From assembly GCF_016862175.1 (NCBI RefSeq), contig NZ_BOML01000060.1, positions 1 to 64,000 of the forward strand: a stretch of 64,000 nucleotides of DNA. Reading direction: 5' to 3'. Both the position numbers and the translations under genes were made by a program. Within the stretch, counting starts at the first letter, position 1, and the number at the start of each line of letters is the position of its first letter. Positions 17,697 to 26,664 of this stretch are shown here, piece by piece. This DNA comes from Paractinoplanes durhamensis (lineage in GTDB: Bacteria; Actinomycetota; Actinomycetes; Mycobacteriales; Micromonosporaceae). The notes beneath the pieces were generated by a model, which was not told the DNA's origin, made no database searches, and was given only the letters and a program-made list of their open reading frames with translations.

Positions 17697-17870
17697 AGTT
17701 CCACCCCCAGCGACGCAACGATGCAGCAGCCATCCCTGAGGTTAAACGGAACAAATACGAAACATCCGCCTAATGCGGGTAGTCCGCGGGCAGCAGGTGG
17801 GTAACCCGCAGCAGCTGGAGCCGCACGGTCGGCGAGTACCGGACGTAGCGCCCGCCGGCCCACGACGAGG

Positions 17871-18353
17871 TCACCGGCGGCTGGCTCCGGGCCCCGGCCG
17901 GGACACCACCTCGCGCACGTCGCCGATCTTGTGCCCGGCCGCGCAGTGGATCTCCGCGTGCACCTCGGCCCCGCACTCGCGGTGCGCGAACTCCAGCGGC
18001 GGCCCGGTCGGCTCGGCGAGATACCGATTTCCCCACTCCAACAGCGTGATCAGCACCGGATAGACATCGAGGCCCTTCTGCGTCAGCCGGTATTCGTGCC
18101 GCTCCCGCGCCCCCGGCTCGCGATAGGGCACCCGGCGCAGCACGCCCTGCTCGACCAGCATCCCGAGCCGATTGGCCAGCACCTGCCGCGGCACCCCGGT
18201 GCGCACCCGCATGTCGTCGAAGCGCCGCACCCCGTTGAAGACCTCGCGCAGCACCACGACGGTCCACTTCTCGCCGAGCACCTCCATCGCCCGCCCGATC
18301 GTGCACCCGTCGATCGACCAGCTGAGCGCTTCCGGGACGGCTGTGGAATTCAT
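17871..18353 (-). CDS. HxlR-family winged-helix regulator
   Basis: 160 residues. The HxlR core is clear: CTIGRAMEVLGEKWTVVVLREVFNGVRRFDDM, then VPRQVLANRLGMLVEQGVLRRVPY and the wing RHEYRLTQKGLDVYPVL. The start at ATG 18353 puts MNSTAVPEAL before the domain. It diverges from the thioesterase gene at 18410, so that gene is its likely target. The short dyad GTCTG-cttga-CAGAC at 18368-18382 lies between them. Confidence 0.9.
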   Translation of the reverse strand: MNSTAVPEALSWSIDGCTIGRAMEVLGEKWTVVVLREVFNGVRRFDDMRVRTGVPRQVLANRLGMLVEQGVLRRVPYREPGARERHEYRLTQKGLDVYPVLITLLEWGNRYLAEPTGPPLEFAHRECGAEVHAEIHCAAGHKIGDVREVVSRPGPGASRR

Positions 18354-18367
18354 GACACCCAGGCTAG

Positions 18368-18382
18368 GTCTGCTTGACAGAC
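18368..18382. promoter_or_regulatory. Small dyad and TTGACA element between the HxlR and thioesterase genes
   Basis: GTCTG-cttga-CAGAC forms a 5-bp-arm dyad that contains TTGACA (18374-18379). It lies in the only shared promoter interval, so an HxlR operator is possible. The -10 is not evident. Confidence 0.35.
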
Positions 18383-18409
18383 GCAGCAAGCGGCGGCGAG
18401 GCTGCGTCC

Positions 18410-18913
18410 ATGACCCAGACCCAGGACCGGACCCGCACCTTCGGCTGGAGCGACCCGTCGGTGCACGCGAGCCTGATCGGCCGCCGCAGCGGCCTCGACC
18501 ACCTGCAGGCGATGGCGAAAGGCGAGCTGCCGGCCCCGCCGATCATGCAATTGATCGACGTCGCGTCGATGGAGGTCGAGGAGGGTTCGGTAACGGTCCA
18601 TCTGGACCCCCAGGAATTCCATTACAACCCCCTGGGCGGCATGCACGGCGGCATCATTTCCACGCTTCTGGACACGGCCGCCGCCTGCTCGGTGCACAGC
18701 ACCCTGCCGATCGGCATCGGCTACACGAGCCTCGACCTCACGGTGAAATTCCTCCGCCCGGTAACCATCGCGACCGGCCGCATAACGTGCCGGGGCGCGG
18801 TCCTCCAGAAGGGCCGCCGAACCGCTCTGGCCGCGGCCCAGCTGACCGACACCAAAGGCCGGCTACTGGCCCACGCAACAAGCAGTTGCCTCATCTTCGA
18901 AATGCCTTCATAA
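18410..18913 (+). CDS. PaaI-family hotdog acyl-CoA thioesterase
   Basis: 167 residues, one hotdog domain, hydrolysing acyl- or phenylacyl-CoA in the cytosol. The signature helix NPLGGMHGGIISTLLDTAAACSV carries the HGG and the Asp expected of PaaI-type enzymes; YTSLDLTVKFLRPV is the paired strand. ATG 18410 has GAGG about 8 nt upstream. An upstream TTG (18374) is part of a TTGACA promoter-like element and was rejected. Divergent from the HxlR regulator gene. Confidence 0.87.
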   Translation: MTQTQDRTRTFGWSDPSVHASLIGRRSGLDHLQAMAKGELPAPPIMQLIDVASMEVEEGSVTVHLDPQEFHYNPLGGMHGGIISTLLDTAAACSVHSTLPIGIGYTSLDLTVKFLRPVTIATGRITCRGAVLQKGRRTALAAAQLTDTKGRLLAHATSSCLIFEMPS

Positions 18914-18983
18914 AAGTACGACGTAGCCAGGTCCCGTGTTTCAGGGAAAAGCTGAGCGCCGGCCCAAGGCCGTCCCCGGCTTC

Positions 18984-19004
18984 CGGCCCGGCCCCGGTGG
19001 TCAC
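18984..19004 (+). repeat. 21-bp dispersed repeat, copy 2
   Basis: Exact inverted match of 5096-5116, with weaker similarity from about 18967. It reaches the last codons of the cupin gene (stop at 19001-19003). Confidence 0.5.
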
Positions 19005-19345
19005 GCTTTCAAAACCACCGGCAGCTCCTCCATCTCGATCACGATCGCGGTGATGTCCTCGTCGGCCCTGGTCCCGTGCTCGGTGCCGGCCGCCCAGAAG
19101 ACCGCCCGCCCGGCCGCGACCGGCTCCCAGTCACCGTCACCGGCCTGCACCTCCCCGCGCCCGGCGGTGACGACGAACAGCTGGTCGACCGGCGCCACGT
19201 GCCGCCCGATGTGCCCACCGGCTGCCACATGCAGCACGGTCACGTCGACCGCGTCACCCCGGACAAGCTTCTGCGCGACCAGACCGACACTGCCGTAGGC
19301 ACTGATGGCCCGGCCCGACGCCACCTCGAACGAGAAGATCTCCAC
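19001..19345 (-). CDS. Small single-domain cupin protein
   Basis: 114 residues forming one cupin barrel. Motif 1 is seen as VAAGGHIGRHVAPVDQLFVVTAGRGEV (metal-ligand histidines partly present), and motif 2 as GRAVFWAAGTEHGTRA. The substrate is unknown; such proteins act as small-molecule binding or epimerase/dioxygenase-like enzymes. The C-terminal codons overlap the 21-bp repeat at 18984-19004. The region upstream (19346-19405) has nothing recognisable. Confidence 0.8.
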   Translation of the reverse strand: MEIFSFEVASGRAISAYGSVGLVAQKLVRGDAVDVTVLHVAAGGHIGRHVAPVDQLFVVTAGRGEVQAGDGDWEPVAAGRAVFWAAGTEHGTRADEDITAIVIEMEELPVVLKA

Positions 19346-19405
19346 CCCGGCAGAGTAGTGACCGGCGCGGCCACTTCGGACCGGTTCGCGACGAGGCGAG
19401 CCCCG

Positions 19406-19510
19406 TCAGCGGTGCCAGACGACCGCCGACGGTGCCGCGGCGGTCAGCTCGACGTCGCCGGCCCAGTCCAGCAAGGTACTCGCGGCGACGAGCGCCCGGC
19501 CGATCCGCAT
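19406..19510 (-). CDS. Possible 34-residue small protein
   Basis: Short frame starting at ATG 19510 behind a strong GGGAGGGG ribosome site, 6 nt upstream. The peptide begins MRIGRALVAASTLLDW and ends PSAVVWHR; no family recognised. It diverges from the TIR-WD40 gene and shares its 120-bp upstream interval. The ribosome site is the only positive evidence. Confidence 0.4.
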   Translation of the reverse strand: MRIGRALVAASTLLDWAGDVELTAAAPSAVVWHR

Positions 19511-19630
19511 GACAGTCCCCTCCCGAACGATGCGACATCGAAAGCTATCGCTCGCTACTGGCCGGGGAGCCACGATTCGGCAACCGAACGATGAAGTCGG
19601 CCGGCGACGCCCGCCGATAGCCTGGGACCC

Positions 19631-22414
19631 GTGCGAACAGTGGCCCCGAAGCCGGACGGCTACGACGCGTTCATCTCCTACAGCCAGCGCTACGACACGC
19701 CGATCGCGCAGGCCCTGCAGTCGGAGATGCAGCGGTTCGGGCGTCCCTTCTGGAAGCCGCAGACGCTGCGGGTGTTCCGCGACGTCACCGGGCTCGCCGC
19801 TGCCCCGCTGATCAAGGCCGAGATCGAGCGCGCGCTGACCGGCTCGGCCTGGTTCGTGCTGATGGCCTCGCCGAAGTCCGCCGAATCCGCATGGGTGAAC
19901 TGGGAGCTGCGGTGGTGGCTCGACCACCGCTCCCCCGACACCCTCCTGATCGCCTGGACCGACGGCGAGATCGTCTGGCGCGGCGACGACTTCGACTGGA
20001 CGGTCACCGACGCCCTCCCCCAGTTGCTCTCCGGCGAGCTGGCCGGCGAGCCGCGCTGGATCGACCTCCGCACGCTGCGCACCTCCGCGGAGTCCACCGC
20101 GGACCTCAAGATCGGTGACGTGGTCGCCGAGTTCGTGGCGCCGATCCGCGGCGTACCCAAGGAGGAACTGATCGGCGAGCACGCCCGCCGCCGCCGCAAT
20201 CTTCGCTGGGGCCTGCGCGGGTTATTCGCCACGGCGCTCGCCGTCGCGGTGGGGATGTCGCTGCTCGCGGCCTACGCGTTCCGGCAGTCGGACCGGGCCG
20301 GGCAGCAGACCCGGCTCGCCGTCGCCCGGCAGTTGTCCGCCCAGGCCGAGAGCCTGCGGGAGAGCCGCCCGGACGTGTCGATGATGCTCAGCGTGGCCGC
20401 GATGGACCGCGACGAGACCGGCGGCCTGGCCCGGTCGGGGCTGCTCAGCACCTTGGCCGGCACCCGACTGGAGGCCCGGCTCGACGGCCACCCGCGCGGT
20501 GTCGGAACGGTCGCGTTCAGCCCCGACGGCAAGCGCCTCGCGTCGATCAGCTCGGACGGCACGATGATCCTCTGGGACGTCGCGACGCACCGGCAGCTGT
20601 ATCGCGAGCCGGGCAGCCACGAGAGGGACACGTCCGCCCTGGCGTTCAGCCCGGACGGCACCCGGCTCGCCGCCACCACCGCCGACGACTCGGTGCGAAC
20701 CTGGTCGGTGGCTCCCGACGGCACGCTCACCCCGGCCGGAACGCTGCCGATGGAGACCCTGAAGAAGCTCTACGGCCTGGCCTACTCCGCGGACGGTCAC
20801 CTGCTGGCGTTGACCGTCGCCGACCGGACCGTGCGGCTGTGGGCGGACGACGTCCCGGCCGGATCGCTGCCGCTGCCGGACGCCGCCTACGGCCTGACCT
20901 TCGCGAGCCGGGGCCGGCTCCTGGTGACCGCCGACTCGGGCGGCCACGTCATCCTCTGGGACCTCACGAACCCGCGGAAGCCGGTGCGCCTCGCCCAGGT
21001 CACCTCGGTCGCCGAATCCCAGTGCGAGGTCGCGCTGAGCCGCGACGGGCGGTTCATGCTGACCGAGGGTGCCGCCGACGGCACGGCCCAGCTGTGGAAC
21101 ATCCAGGATCCGCGGCAGCCGGCGAAGGTGTCGGTGCTGGCCGGACACGCCGGCGGCCTCTACGACCTGGCGTTCTACCCCGACGGCAGGCACGCGGTCA
21201 TGACCGGCACGGACGGCACGGGCGTCCTCTGGGACCTGAGCAACCCCGCGGCACCGGTCCGCACCGCGACCCTGAACGGGCACGCCAGCCAGGTCGCCTC
21301 GACCGCGGTCAGCCCGGACGGCAAGCTCGTGGCGACCGGCACCAACAACGGCATCGTCCGGCTGTGGCGCACCGCCGACCCCCAGCCGGCCCGCATCGGC
21401 GCGTTCCCCCGGCAAGCCGCCTGGGTGAACACGGTGCTGCCGACCGGCCGCGCCGGCGTCGTGGCCACTCTCGCCGATGACAACATGGTGCGACTCTGGG
21501 CCGTCGCCGACCCGCGAAAACCGGCGTTGCTGGGCCAGTTCCCGACCGGCCCGGGCTCGCATTACCCGATCAATGTCTCGTTCAGCCCGGACGGCCGGCG
21601 GGCGACCAGCGCGGGCGGCGACCTGGCGCTGTGGAACCTCGACGATCCCCGTCATCCCGTGCGGATCTATCAGCGCGACGACGTCGCGCGGGCGCTGCTG
21701 ATGGGCGACGGCGGGTTGCTGCGACAGCACGGGGACTGGAACTCGGCGGCGACCTACTGGAGCCTGGCCGACCCATCCCGTCCCGTGCAGGTGCCGGCCT
21801 CGTCCGTGCCGTCCCTGGCCCGGGCGGAGGGCTTCGTCGCGCCGGACGGCAAGACCAGCGCGCAGGCGAACTTCCCGCACGTAGCGCTGTGGGACATTCC
21901 GGAGAAGGGCGCCCCGCGGCTGCGGCGCGAGATCAAGAACGTCGGCACCGGCTTCTACAACTTCGCCTTCAGCCCGGACGCCCACACGCTCTACGGAGCC
22001 GGGAACAACGGCGACGTGTACGTGTGGGACATGAACTCGACCGCGGCCCCCGCCCGGCTCGACGCGTACACCGGCGTGATCCGGTCCCTGGCCGTCAGCC
22101 CGGACGGCCGCCTGCTCGTCTCGGCCGGCGGCGACCGCACGATCGCCGTGTGGAACATCGGCATCCCGGCCGCGCCCGCCCTGCTCACCCGCTTCACCGG
22201 GCACACCGGCGACGTCACCAGCGCGACCTTCCTGCCCGGCAATCGGCTGATCACCGCGAGCGAGGACCATCAGACGTACGTCTGGGACCTGTCCCGGCTC
22301 GACGCGTTCAGCGCCGACCCGGCCGGCACCGCGTGCGCCATCACCGGCGGCGGCCTGCGCCCGTCCGACTGGGCGCTCTACCTGCCGGACGAGCCGTACC
22401 GCCAGACCTGTTGA
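19631..22414 (+). CDS. TIR domain - transmembrane helix - WD40 repeat protein
   Basis: 927 residues. An N-terminal TIR domain (~10-150) starts YDAFISYSQRYD and has the candidate catalytic Glu92 in SAWVNWE. A single TM helix lies around 195-217 (LFATALAVAVGMSLLAAYAF), followed by a coiled stretch. From ~285 to the end about a dozen WD40 blades recur (VAFSPDGKRLAS, IILWDLTNP types). TIR domains of this class can cleave NAD+ when oligomerised, and the propeller would be the sensor or docking platform (inference). GTG start at 19631 with a weak GGGA site. It ends 3 bp from the convergent desaturase gene. Confidence 0.9.
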   Translation: MRTVAPKPDGYDAFISYSQRYDTPIAQALQSEMQRFGRPFWKPQTLRVFRDVTGLAAAPLIKAEIERALTGSAWFVLMASPKSAESAWVNWELRWWLDHRSPDTLLIAWTDGEIVWRGDDFDWTVTDALPQLLSGELAGEPRWIDLRTLRTSAESTADLKIGDVVAEFVAPIRGVPKEELIGEHARRRRNLRWGLRGLFATALAVAVGMSLLAAYAFRQSDRAGQQTRLAVARQLSAQAESLRESRPDVSMMLSVAAMDRDETGGLARSGLLSTLAGTRLEARLDGHPRGVGTVAFSPDGKRLASISSDGTMILWDVATHRQLYREPGSHERDTSALAFSPDGTRLAATTADDSVRTWSVAPDGTLTPAGTLPMETLKKLYGLAYSADGHLLALTVADRTVRLWADDVPAGSLPLPDAAYGLTFASRGRLLVTADSGGHVILWDLTNPRKPVRLAQVTSVAESQCEVALSRDGRFMLTEGAADGTAQLWNIQDPRQPAKVSVLAGHAGGLYDLAFYPDGRHAVMTGTDGTGVLWDLSNPAAPVRTATLNGHASQVASTAVSPDGKLVATGTNNGIVRLWRTADPQPARIGAFPRQAAWVNTVLPTGRAGVVATLADDNMVRLWAVADPRKPALLGQFPTGPGSHYPINVSFSPDGRRATSAGGDLALWNLDDPRHPVRIYQRDDVARALLMGDGGLLRQHGDWNSAATYWSLADPSRPVQVPASSVPSLARAEGFVAPDGKTSAQANFPHVALWDIPEKGAPRLRREIKNVGTGFYNFAFSPDAHTLYGAGNNGDVYVWDMNSTAAPARLDAYTGVIRSLAVSPDGRLLVSAGGDRTIAVWNIGIPAAPALLTRFTGHTGDVTSATFLPGNRLITASEDHQTYVWDLSRLDAFSADPAGTACAITGGGLRPSDWALYLPDEPYRQTC

Positions 22415-22417
22415 GGT

Positions 22418-23341
22418 TTATCGGTTCTGCTGGCGCTGCCGCCGTGCTTCGCGCTTTTCTTCGAACCGGGAAGCCTGGATCTCCAGGCCGTCCATGTGGG
22501 CGGCCAATTCCTCGCGGGCCTTTTCGCCCTCGGGGCCCAGATCGGTGCGGCCGAAGACGTTCCATTGGCGCAGAACCGGGGCCAGCACCTCGTCCTTGTG
22601 CTGACGCAGGTCGTAGATGCCCGCCAATGCGATCGACAACGCCTTTCGCTGGAAACCCTCGATGTTGGCGCCCGGCATCTGGAAGTGGGAAACCACGTCG
22701 GTGACCGCGCGCATGGCGTGGTCGGCGTCCAGGTCGAAAGCGGCCGCCAGCAGGTTGCGATAGAAGACCATGTGCAGGTTCTCATCGGCCGCGACCCGGG
22801 CCAGCAACTGCTCGGCGATCGGGTCGCCGGTGGCTTTTCCGGTGTTGCGGTGCGAAATGCGGGTCGCCAGCTCCTGGAACGCCACGTAGGCGATCGAGTG
22901 CATCATCTCGTCGGGATGATAGGTGGCGTAGCCGGCCTGCATGTGGACCATCCGGGCCCGCTCCAGCGCGATCGGGTCGACGGTGCGGGTGACCGTCAGG
23001 TAGTCACGCAGCGCGATGCCGTGCCGGCCCTCCTCGGCGGTCCACCGGTGCACCCAGTTGCCCCACGCGCCCTCGCGGCCGAAAAGGCTGGCGATCTCGT
23101 GGTGGTAGGACGGCAGGTTGTCCTCGGTGAGCAGGTTGACGATCAGCGCGGTGCGGGCCACGTCCGGGATCGCCGAGTCGGTCGGCGCCCAGGGCTCACC
23201 GTTCAGGAGGCCGTCGAAGGTGCGGCCTTCGCTCCACGGCACATATTCGTGCGGGAACCATTCCTTCGCCAGCGACAGGTGCCGGTCGAGGTTGGTGGCC
23301 ACCACGGGCTCCAACTCGAGAAGCAGGGCGGTCTGGTCCAC
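22418..23341 (-). CDS. Acyl-ACP desaturase (diiron, FA_desaturase_2)
   Basis: Soluble stearoyl-ACP-type desaturase of 307 residues that introduces a double bond into acyl-ACP. Diiron ligands fall in two E-x-x-H sets: TAEEGRHGIAL and DENLHMVFYR, with further Glu in HHEIASL and YVAFQELATRISH. I start at GTG 23341 with GGGAG 5 nt upstream; a GTG two codons earlier abuts the ribosome site. A 29-bp dyad lies immediately upstream (23351-23379). Confidence 0.9.
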   Translation of the reverse strand: MDQTALLLELEPVVATNLDRHLSLAKEWFPHEYVPWSEGRTFDGLLNGEPWAPTDSAIPDVARTALIVNLLTEDNLPSYHHEIASLFGREGAWGNWVHRWTAEEGRHGIALRDYLTVTRTVDPIALERARMVHMQAGYATYHPDEMMHSIAYVAFQELATRISHRNTGKATGDPIAEQLLARVAADENLHMVFYRNLLAAAFDLDADHAMRAVTDVVSHFQMPGANIEGFQRKALSIALAGIYDLRQHKDEVLAPVLRQWNVFGRTDLGPEGEKAREELAAHMDGLEIQASRFEEKREARRQRQQNR

Positions 23342-23350
23342 GTTCACTCC

Positions 23351-23379
23351 CTACGGTTGCGTAACCTACGCCACCGTAG
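23351..23379. promoter_or_regulatory. 29-bp dyad in the desaturase leader
   Basis: Arms CTACGGT-t-GCGTA and TACGC-c-ACCGTAG around a 3-bp centre: 12 of 13 positions pair. It sits directly before the ribosome site of the desaturase gene. It could be an operator for a fatty-acid-responsive repressor or an mRNA hairpin. Confidence 0.5.
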
Positions 23380-23384
23380 CCTCT

Positions 23385-23396
23385 TACCGGCCGGTA
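23385..23396. promoter_or_regulatory. 12-bp palindrome in the desaturase/serine hydrolase intergenic region
   Basis: TACCGGCCGGTA is perfectly palindromic. It lies between the divergent desaturase (23341) and serine hydrolase (23484) genes. Possible second operator; weak alone because GC-rich palindromes are frequent here. Confidence 0.3.
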
Positions 23397-23483
23397 TCCA
23401 GCGCGCGGCGCGGAATTCACAGTCGGCTTCCGGTGGCATCCGTAGACCATCATGGATGGCTCAGACGACTCCGGGAGGCAGCG

Positions 23484-24662
23484 ATGTTGCGACGCGCCCT
23501 GACCGTTCTCTCCGCTTTTGCCATCATGATCGCGCCGGCGGTGCCGGCCGCGGCCACCGACTCGTTCGGCCGCACCCTGCAGGAACAGCTCGACGCGGTG
23601 CACGCGGCCGGCATGCCGGGCGTGTTCGCCGAGGTCCGCGACGGCCGCCGCACCTGGACGCCGACGTCGGGCGTCACCGATATCGCCACCGGCACGCCGG
23701 TGCGCGACGGCCTGCGGCACCGGGTGGGCAGCATCACCAAGACGTTCGTGGCCACCACCGTGCTGCAGCTGACCGCCGAGCGCCGGATCGCCCTGGACGC
23801 GCCGATCGGCCGTTATCTGCCCCGCGACCTGCTGCCGCCCGACCTGTCGAGCCGGGTGACCGTGCGCATGCTGCTGCAGCACACGAGCGGGATCGGCAAC
23901 TACACCAACGCCCTGATCAAGACGCCCGACGACCTGATCACGATGGGCAAGACCATCTACACCCCGGAGCAACTGGTACGACTCGGGGTCGACGCCGGCG
24001 CCACCAACCCGCCCGGCGCCGCCTGGTCGTACTCGAACACCAACTACATCCTGGCCGGGCTGATCATCGAGCGGGTGACCGGGCACAGCTACGAGTCCGA
24101 GGTGAGCCGGCGGGTGCTACGGCCGCTGGGCCTCACCGACACCTACTTCGAAGGGGCCGACCCGAAGATCCGCGGGCCGCACCTGCACGCGTACGTGCCG
24201 TGGACCGACGGGACGCTGAAGGATTTCACGCTCTACAACATGACGTGGGGCTGGGCGGCCGGCGAGATCGTGTCGACGGCCCGCGACCTGGACGTCTTCT
24301 ACCGGGCGCTGCTGACCGGCCGGCTGCTGAAGCCCGCGCTGCTGGCCGAGATGCAGAAGACCGTCGACGAGAACCCGGCCGATCCGGCGGCCGGCGGGTA
24401 CGGCCTCGGCCTCTACTGGGTCGACCTGCCGTGCGGGCGGTTCTGGGGGCACGACGGCGGGACGGTCGGCCACCAGACGATCTCCTGGCACAGCGCCGAC
24501 GGGCAGCGCCAGGTGACCTACGCGCACGGCATGGCCTTCTACGACAACCCCGCCATCGACGAGGCGATCGGGAACTTCCTGGTCACCGCGGCGTGCGGCG
24601 ACCAGGAAGTGGCCACGCTCGGAGCGCAGCGGCCCCGGACTATCGAGGCTCTGCGCCGCTGA
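23484..24662 (+). CDS. Secreted serine hydrolase (class C beta-lactamase/D-Ala-D-Ala carboxypeptidase family)
   Basis: 392 residues with an N-terminal signal peptide (MLRRALTVLSAFAIMIAPAV, cleavage probably after AAA near residue 24). Penicillin-binding motifs: S83-I-T-K86, Y183-S-N185 and the HDGG triad near residue 325. Such enzymes are D-alanyl-D-alanine carboxypeptidases, beta-lactamases or esterases of the R61 type; it cannot be narrowed. ATG 23484 has GGGAGG 5 nt upstream. The 3' end overlaps convergent hisS by 23 bp. Confidence 0.9.
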   Translation: MLRRALTVLSAFAIMIAPAVPAAATDSFGRTLQEQLDAVHAAGMPGVFAEVRDGRRTWTPTSGVTDIATGTPVRDGLRHRVGSITKTFVATTVLQLTAERRIALDAPIGRYLPRDLLPPDLSSRVTVRMLLQHTSGIGNYTNALIKTPDDLITMGKTIYTPEQLVRLGVDAGATNPPGAAWSYSNTNYILAGLIIERVTGHSYESEVSRRVLRPLGLTDTYFEGADPKIRGPHLHAYVPWTDGTLKDFTLYNMTWGWAAGEIVSTARDLDVFYRALLTGRLLKPALLAEMQKTVDENPADPAAGGYGLGLYWVDLPCGRFWGHDGGTVGHQTISWHSADGQRQVTYAHGMAFYDNPAIDEAIGNFLVTAACGDQEVATLGAQRPRTIEALRR

Positions 24663-25959
24663 TCGCCGGGTGCAGGTCGGCGACCGGCGGCACCCACACG
24701 GAGGCGTCGGCGTCGACCTGCTCCCCGGAGCGGATGTCCTTCACCGTGTCCGGGTCGCCGGGGAACCAGACATACGGAATCCCGCGCCGGTCGGCGTACT
24801 GGATCTGCTTGCCGAATTTCGCCGCCGTCGGCGCCACCTCGGTGGAGATGCCGCGGCGGCGCAACGCGCCGGCGATCCGGTCGCAGGCGACCCGCTGGTC
24901 CTCGTGGGGCAGGGCGACGAGTACGCACGTGGGCACCGACCGGGAGACCTCGAGTGCCTGCCGCCCGAACAGCAGGCCGAGCATCCGGGACACCCCGATC
25001 GAGATGCCGACGCCCGGGAAGCGCTCCTTGCCCGAGGAGGCGAGGTTGTCGTAACGGCCGCCGGAGCAGATCGAGCCGAACCGCTCGTACCCGCGCAGCT
25101 GGGTCTCGTAGACCGTGCCGGTGTAGTAGTCGAGGCCGCGGGCGATCTTCAGATCGGCGACGACCAGGCCGGGCGCGTGCTCCCGGGCGGTCTCCACCAC
25201 CTGCAGCAGCTCGGCCAGGCCCTCGTCGAGCAGCGGGTCGCTGACCCCCAGCTTGCGGACCGCGTCCACGAAGGACCCGTCCTCGGCCGAGATCGCGGCC
25301 AGCTCGAGGCAGGCCGCGGCCTGGGCGTCGGTCGCGCCGGCCGTCTCGACGAGCAGCGCCGCCACCTTCTCGGGGCCGATCTTGTCGAGCTTGTCGACGG
25401 TCCGCAGCACCTGGTCGGTGTCGGTGAGCCCGAGCCCGCGGTAGAAGCCCTCGCACACCTTGCGGTTGTTGACCAGGATGCGGGCCGCCGGGATCGGCAG
25501 GCCGCCCAGCGCGTCCCCGATCACCAGCGGCATCTCGGTGTCGTAGTGGAACGGCAGCGACTCGCGGTTGACCACGTCGATGTCGGCCTGCAGGAACTCG
25601 CGGTAGCGGCCCTCCTGCGGGCGCTCACCCCGCCACACCTTCTGGATCTGGTAGCGGCGGAACGGGAACTGCAGCTTGCCCGCGTTCTCCACCACGAACC
25701 GGGCGAACGGCACGGTCAGGTCGAAGTGCAGGCCGAGCTGATCCTCGTTCGAGGCGTCGGCCTCGCCCTGCAAGCGGTGCAGCAGGTAGACCTCCTTGGA
25801 GGTCTCCCCCTTGCTGAGCAGGGTGTCGAGGGGCTCGACCGAGCGGGTCTCGAGCGGGGCGAAACCGTACAGCTCGAAGGTCGACCGGATGCGGTCGATG
25901 ACCCGCTGCTCGATCATGCGCTGCGCGGGCAGCCATTCGGGAAAACCGGAGATGGGCAC
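24640..25959 (-). CDS. hisS: Histidyl-tRNA synthetase
   Basis: Class II synthetase charging tRNA-His, 439 residues. Motif 2 is seen around FRRYQIQKVWRGERPQ and REFLQADID. The His-binding sequence is LKIARGLDYYTGTVYET and motif 3 ends GISIGVSRMLGLLF. A C-terminal anticodon-binding domain follows (TCVLVALPHEDQRVACDRIAGALRRRG). It lies 21 bp downstream of the metallo-beta-lactamase-fold gene in the same direction, a usual actinobacterial order, and overlaps the convergent serine hydrolase gene. Confidence 0.97.
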   Translation of the reverse strand: MPISGFPEWLPAQRMIEQRVIDRIRSTFELYGFAPLETRSVEPLDTLLSKGETSKEVYLLHRLQGEADASNEDQLGLHFDLTVPFARFVVENAGKLQFPFRRYQIQKVWRGERPQEGRYREFLQADIDVVNRESLPFHYDTEMPLVIGDALGGLPIPAARILVNNRKVCEGFYRGLGLTDTDQVLRTVDKLDKIGPEKVAALLVETAGATDAQAAACLELAAISAEDGSFVDAVRKLGVSDPLLDEGLAELLQVVETAREHAPGLVVADLKIARGLDYYTGTVYETQLRGYERFGSICSGGRYDNLASSGKERFPGVGISIGVSRMLGLLFGRQALEVSRSVPTCVLVALPHEDQRVACDRIAGALRRRGISTEVAPTAAKFGKQIQYADRRGIPYVWFPGDPDTVKDIRSGEQVDADASVWVPPVADLHPAISGAEPR

Positions 25960-25980
25960 GTTGCTCCTAAAGACAGCGAA

Positions 25981-26664
25981 CTAGAGTCCACGGCCGGGCG
26001 CAGCGGAAAGCTCCCGAAGGTACGGGTTCGTCGCGCGCTCGCGGCCGATGGTGGTGGCCGGTCCGTGGCCGGGCAGGACAACGGTCTCGTCGCCCAGCGG
26101 CAGGATCTTCTCCCGCAGGCTGGTCATCATCGTGTCCGTGCTGCCGCCCGGCAGGTCGGTGCGTCCGATGGACCCCGCGAAGAGGACGTCGCCCGAAAGA
26201 CACAGTGGGGCATCGTCGCCCGGCAGGCGGAACAGCACCGACCCGCCGGTATGGCCAGGGGCGTGATCGACGGTGACCTCGATGCCGGCGAGGCTCAGCG
26301 TCGCGCCGTCGGTCAGCTCGGCCACGTCCTCCGGCTCGGTGTAGGGCAGCCGGCCGCCGAACAGCTGGGTCAGATCCATGCTCAGACCCTTGGCCGGGTC
26401 GGCCAGCATCTCCCGGTCGGCCGGGTGCACGTACGCCGTGATGCCGCGCGCGCCGCAGACCGGTGCGACCGAGAACGTGTGGTCCAGGTGCCCGTGCGTG
26501 AGCAGCACCGCGGCCGGGTGCAGCCGGTGCTGTGCGATCAGCTCGTCGAGCTGGTCGAGCACGCCGATGCCGGGGTCGACGATCAGGCACTGCTCGCCCG
26601 GGCCCACAGCCACCACATAGCAATTGGTGCCGAAGGCTTGCGCCTCAACGCCGGTGACGAGCAC
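25981..26664 (-). CDS. Metallo-beta-lactamase-fold hydrolase (glyoxalase II-like)
   Basis: 227 residues. Metal motif HGHLDH with DPGIG before it, then HAPGHTGGS and SGDVLFAGSIGRTDLPGG, the order of glyoxalase II/YcbL-like hydrolases acting on thioesters. The final ligand histidine is in LPGHGPATTIGRE. GTG 26664 has GAGAGG 7 nt upstream; a longer reading would overlap the divergent gene's promoter. Likely operon with hisS. Confidence 0.88.
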   Translation of the reverse strand: MLVTGVEAQAFGTNCYVVAVGPGEQCLIVDPGIGVLDQLDELIAQHRLHPAAVLLTHGHLDHTFSVAPVCGARGITAYVHPADREMLADPAKGLSMDLTQLFGGRLPYTEPEDVAELTDGATLSLAGIEVTVDHAPGHTGGSVLFRLPGDDAPLCLSGDVLFAGSIGRTDLPGGSTDTMMTSLREKILPLGDETVVLPGHGPATTIGRERATNPYLRELSAAPGRGL

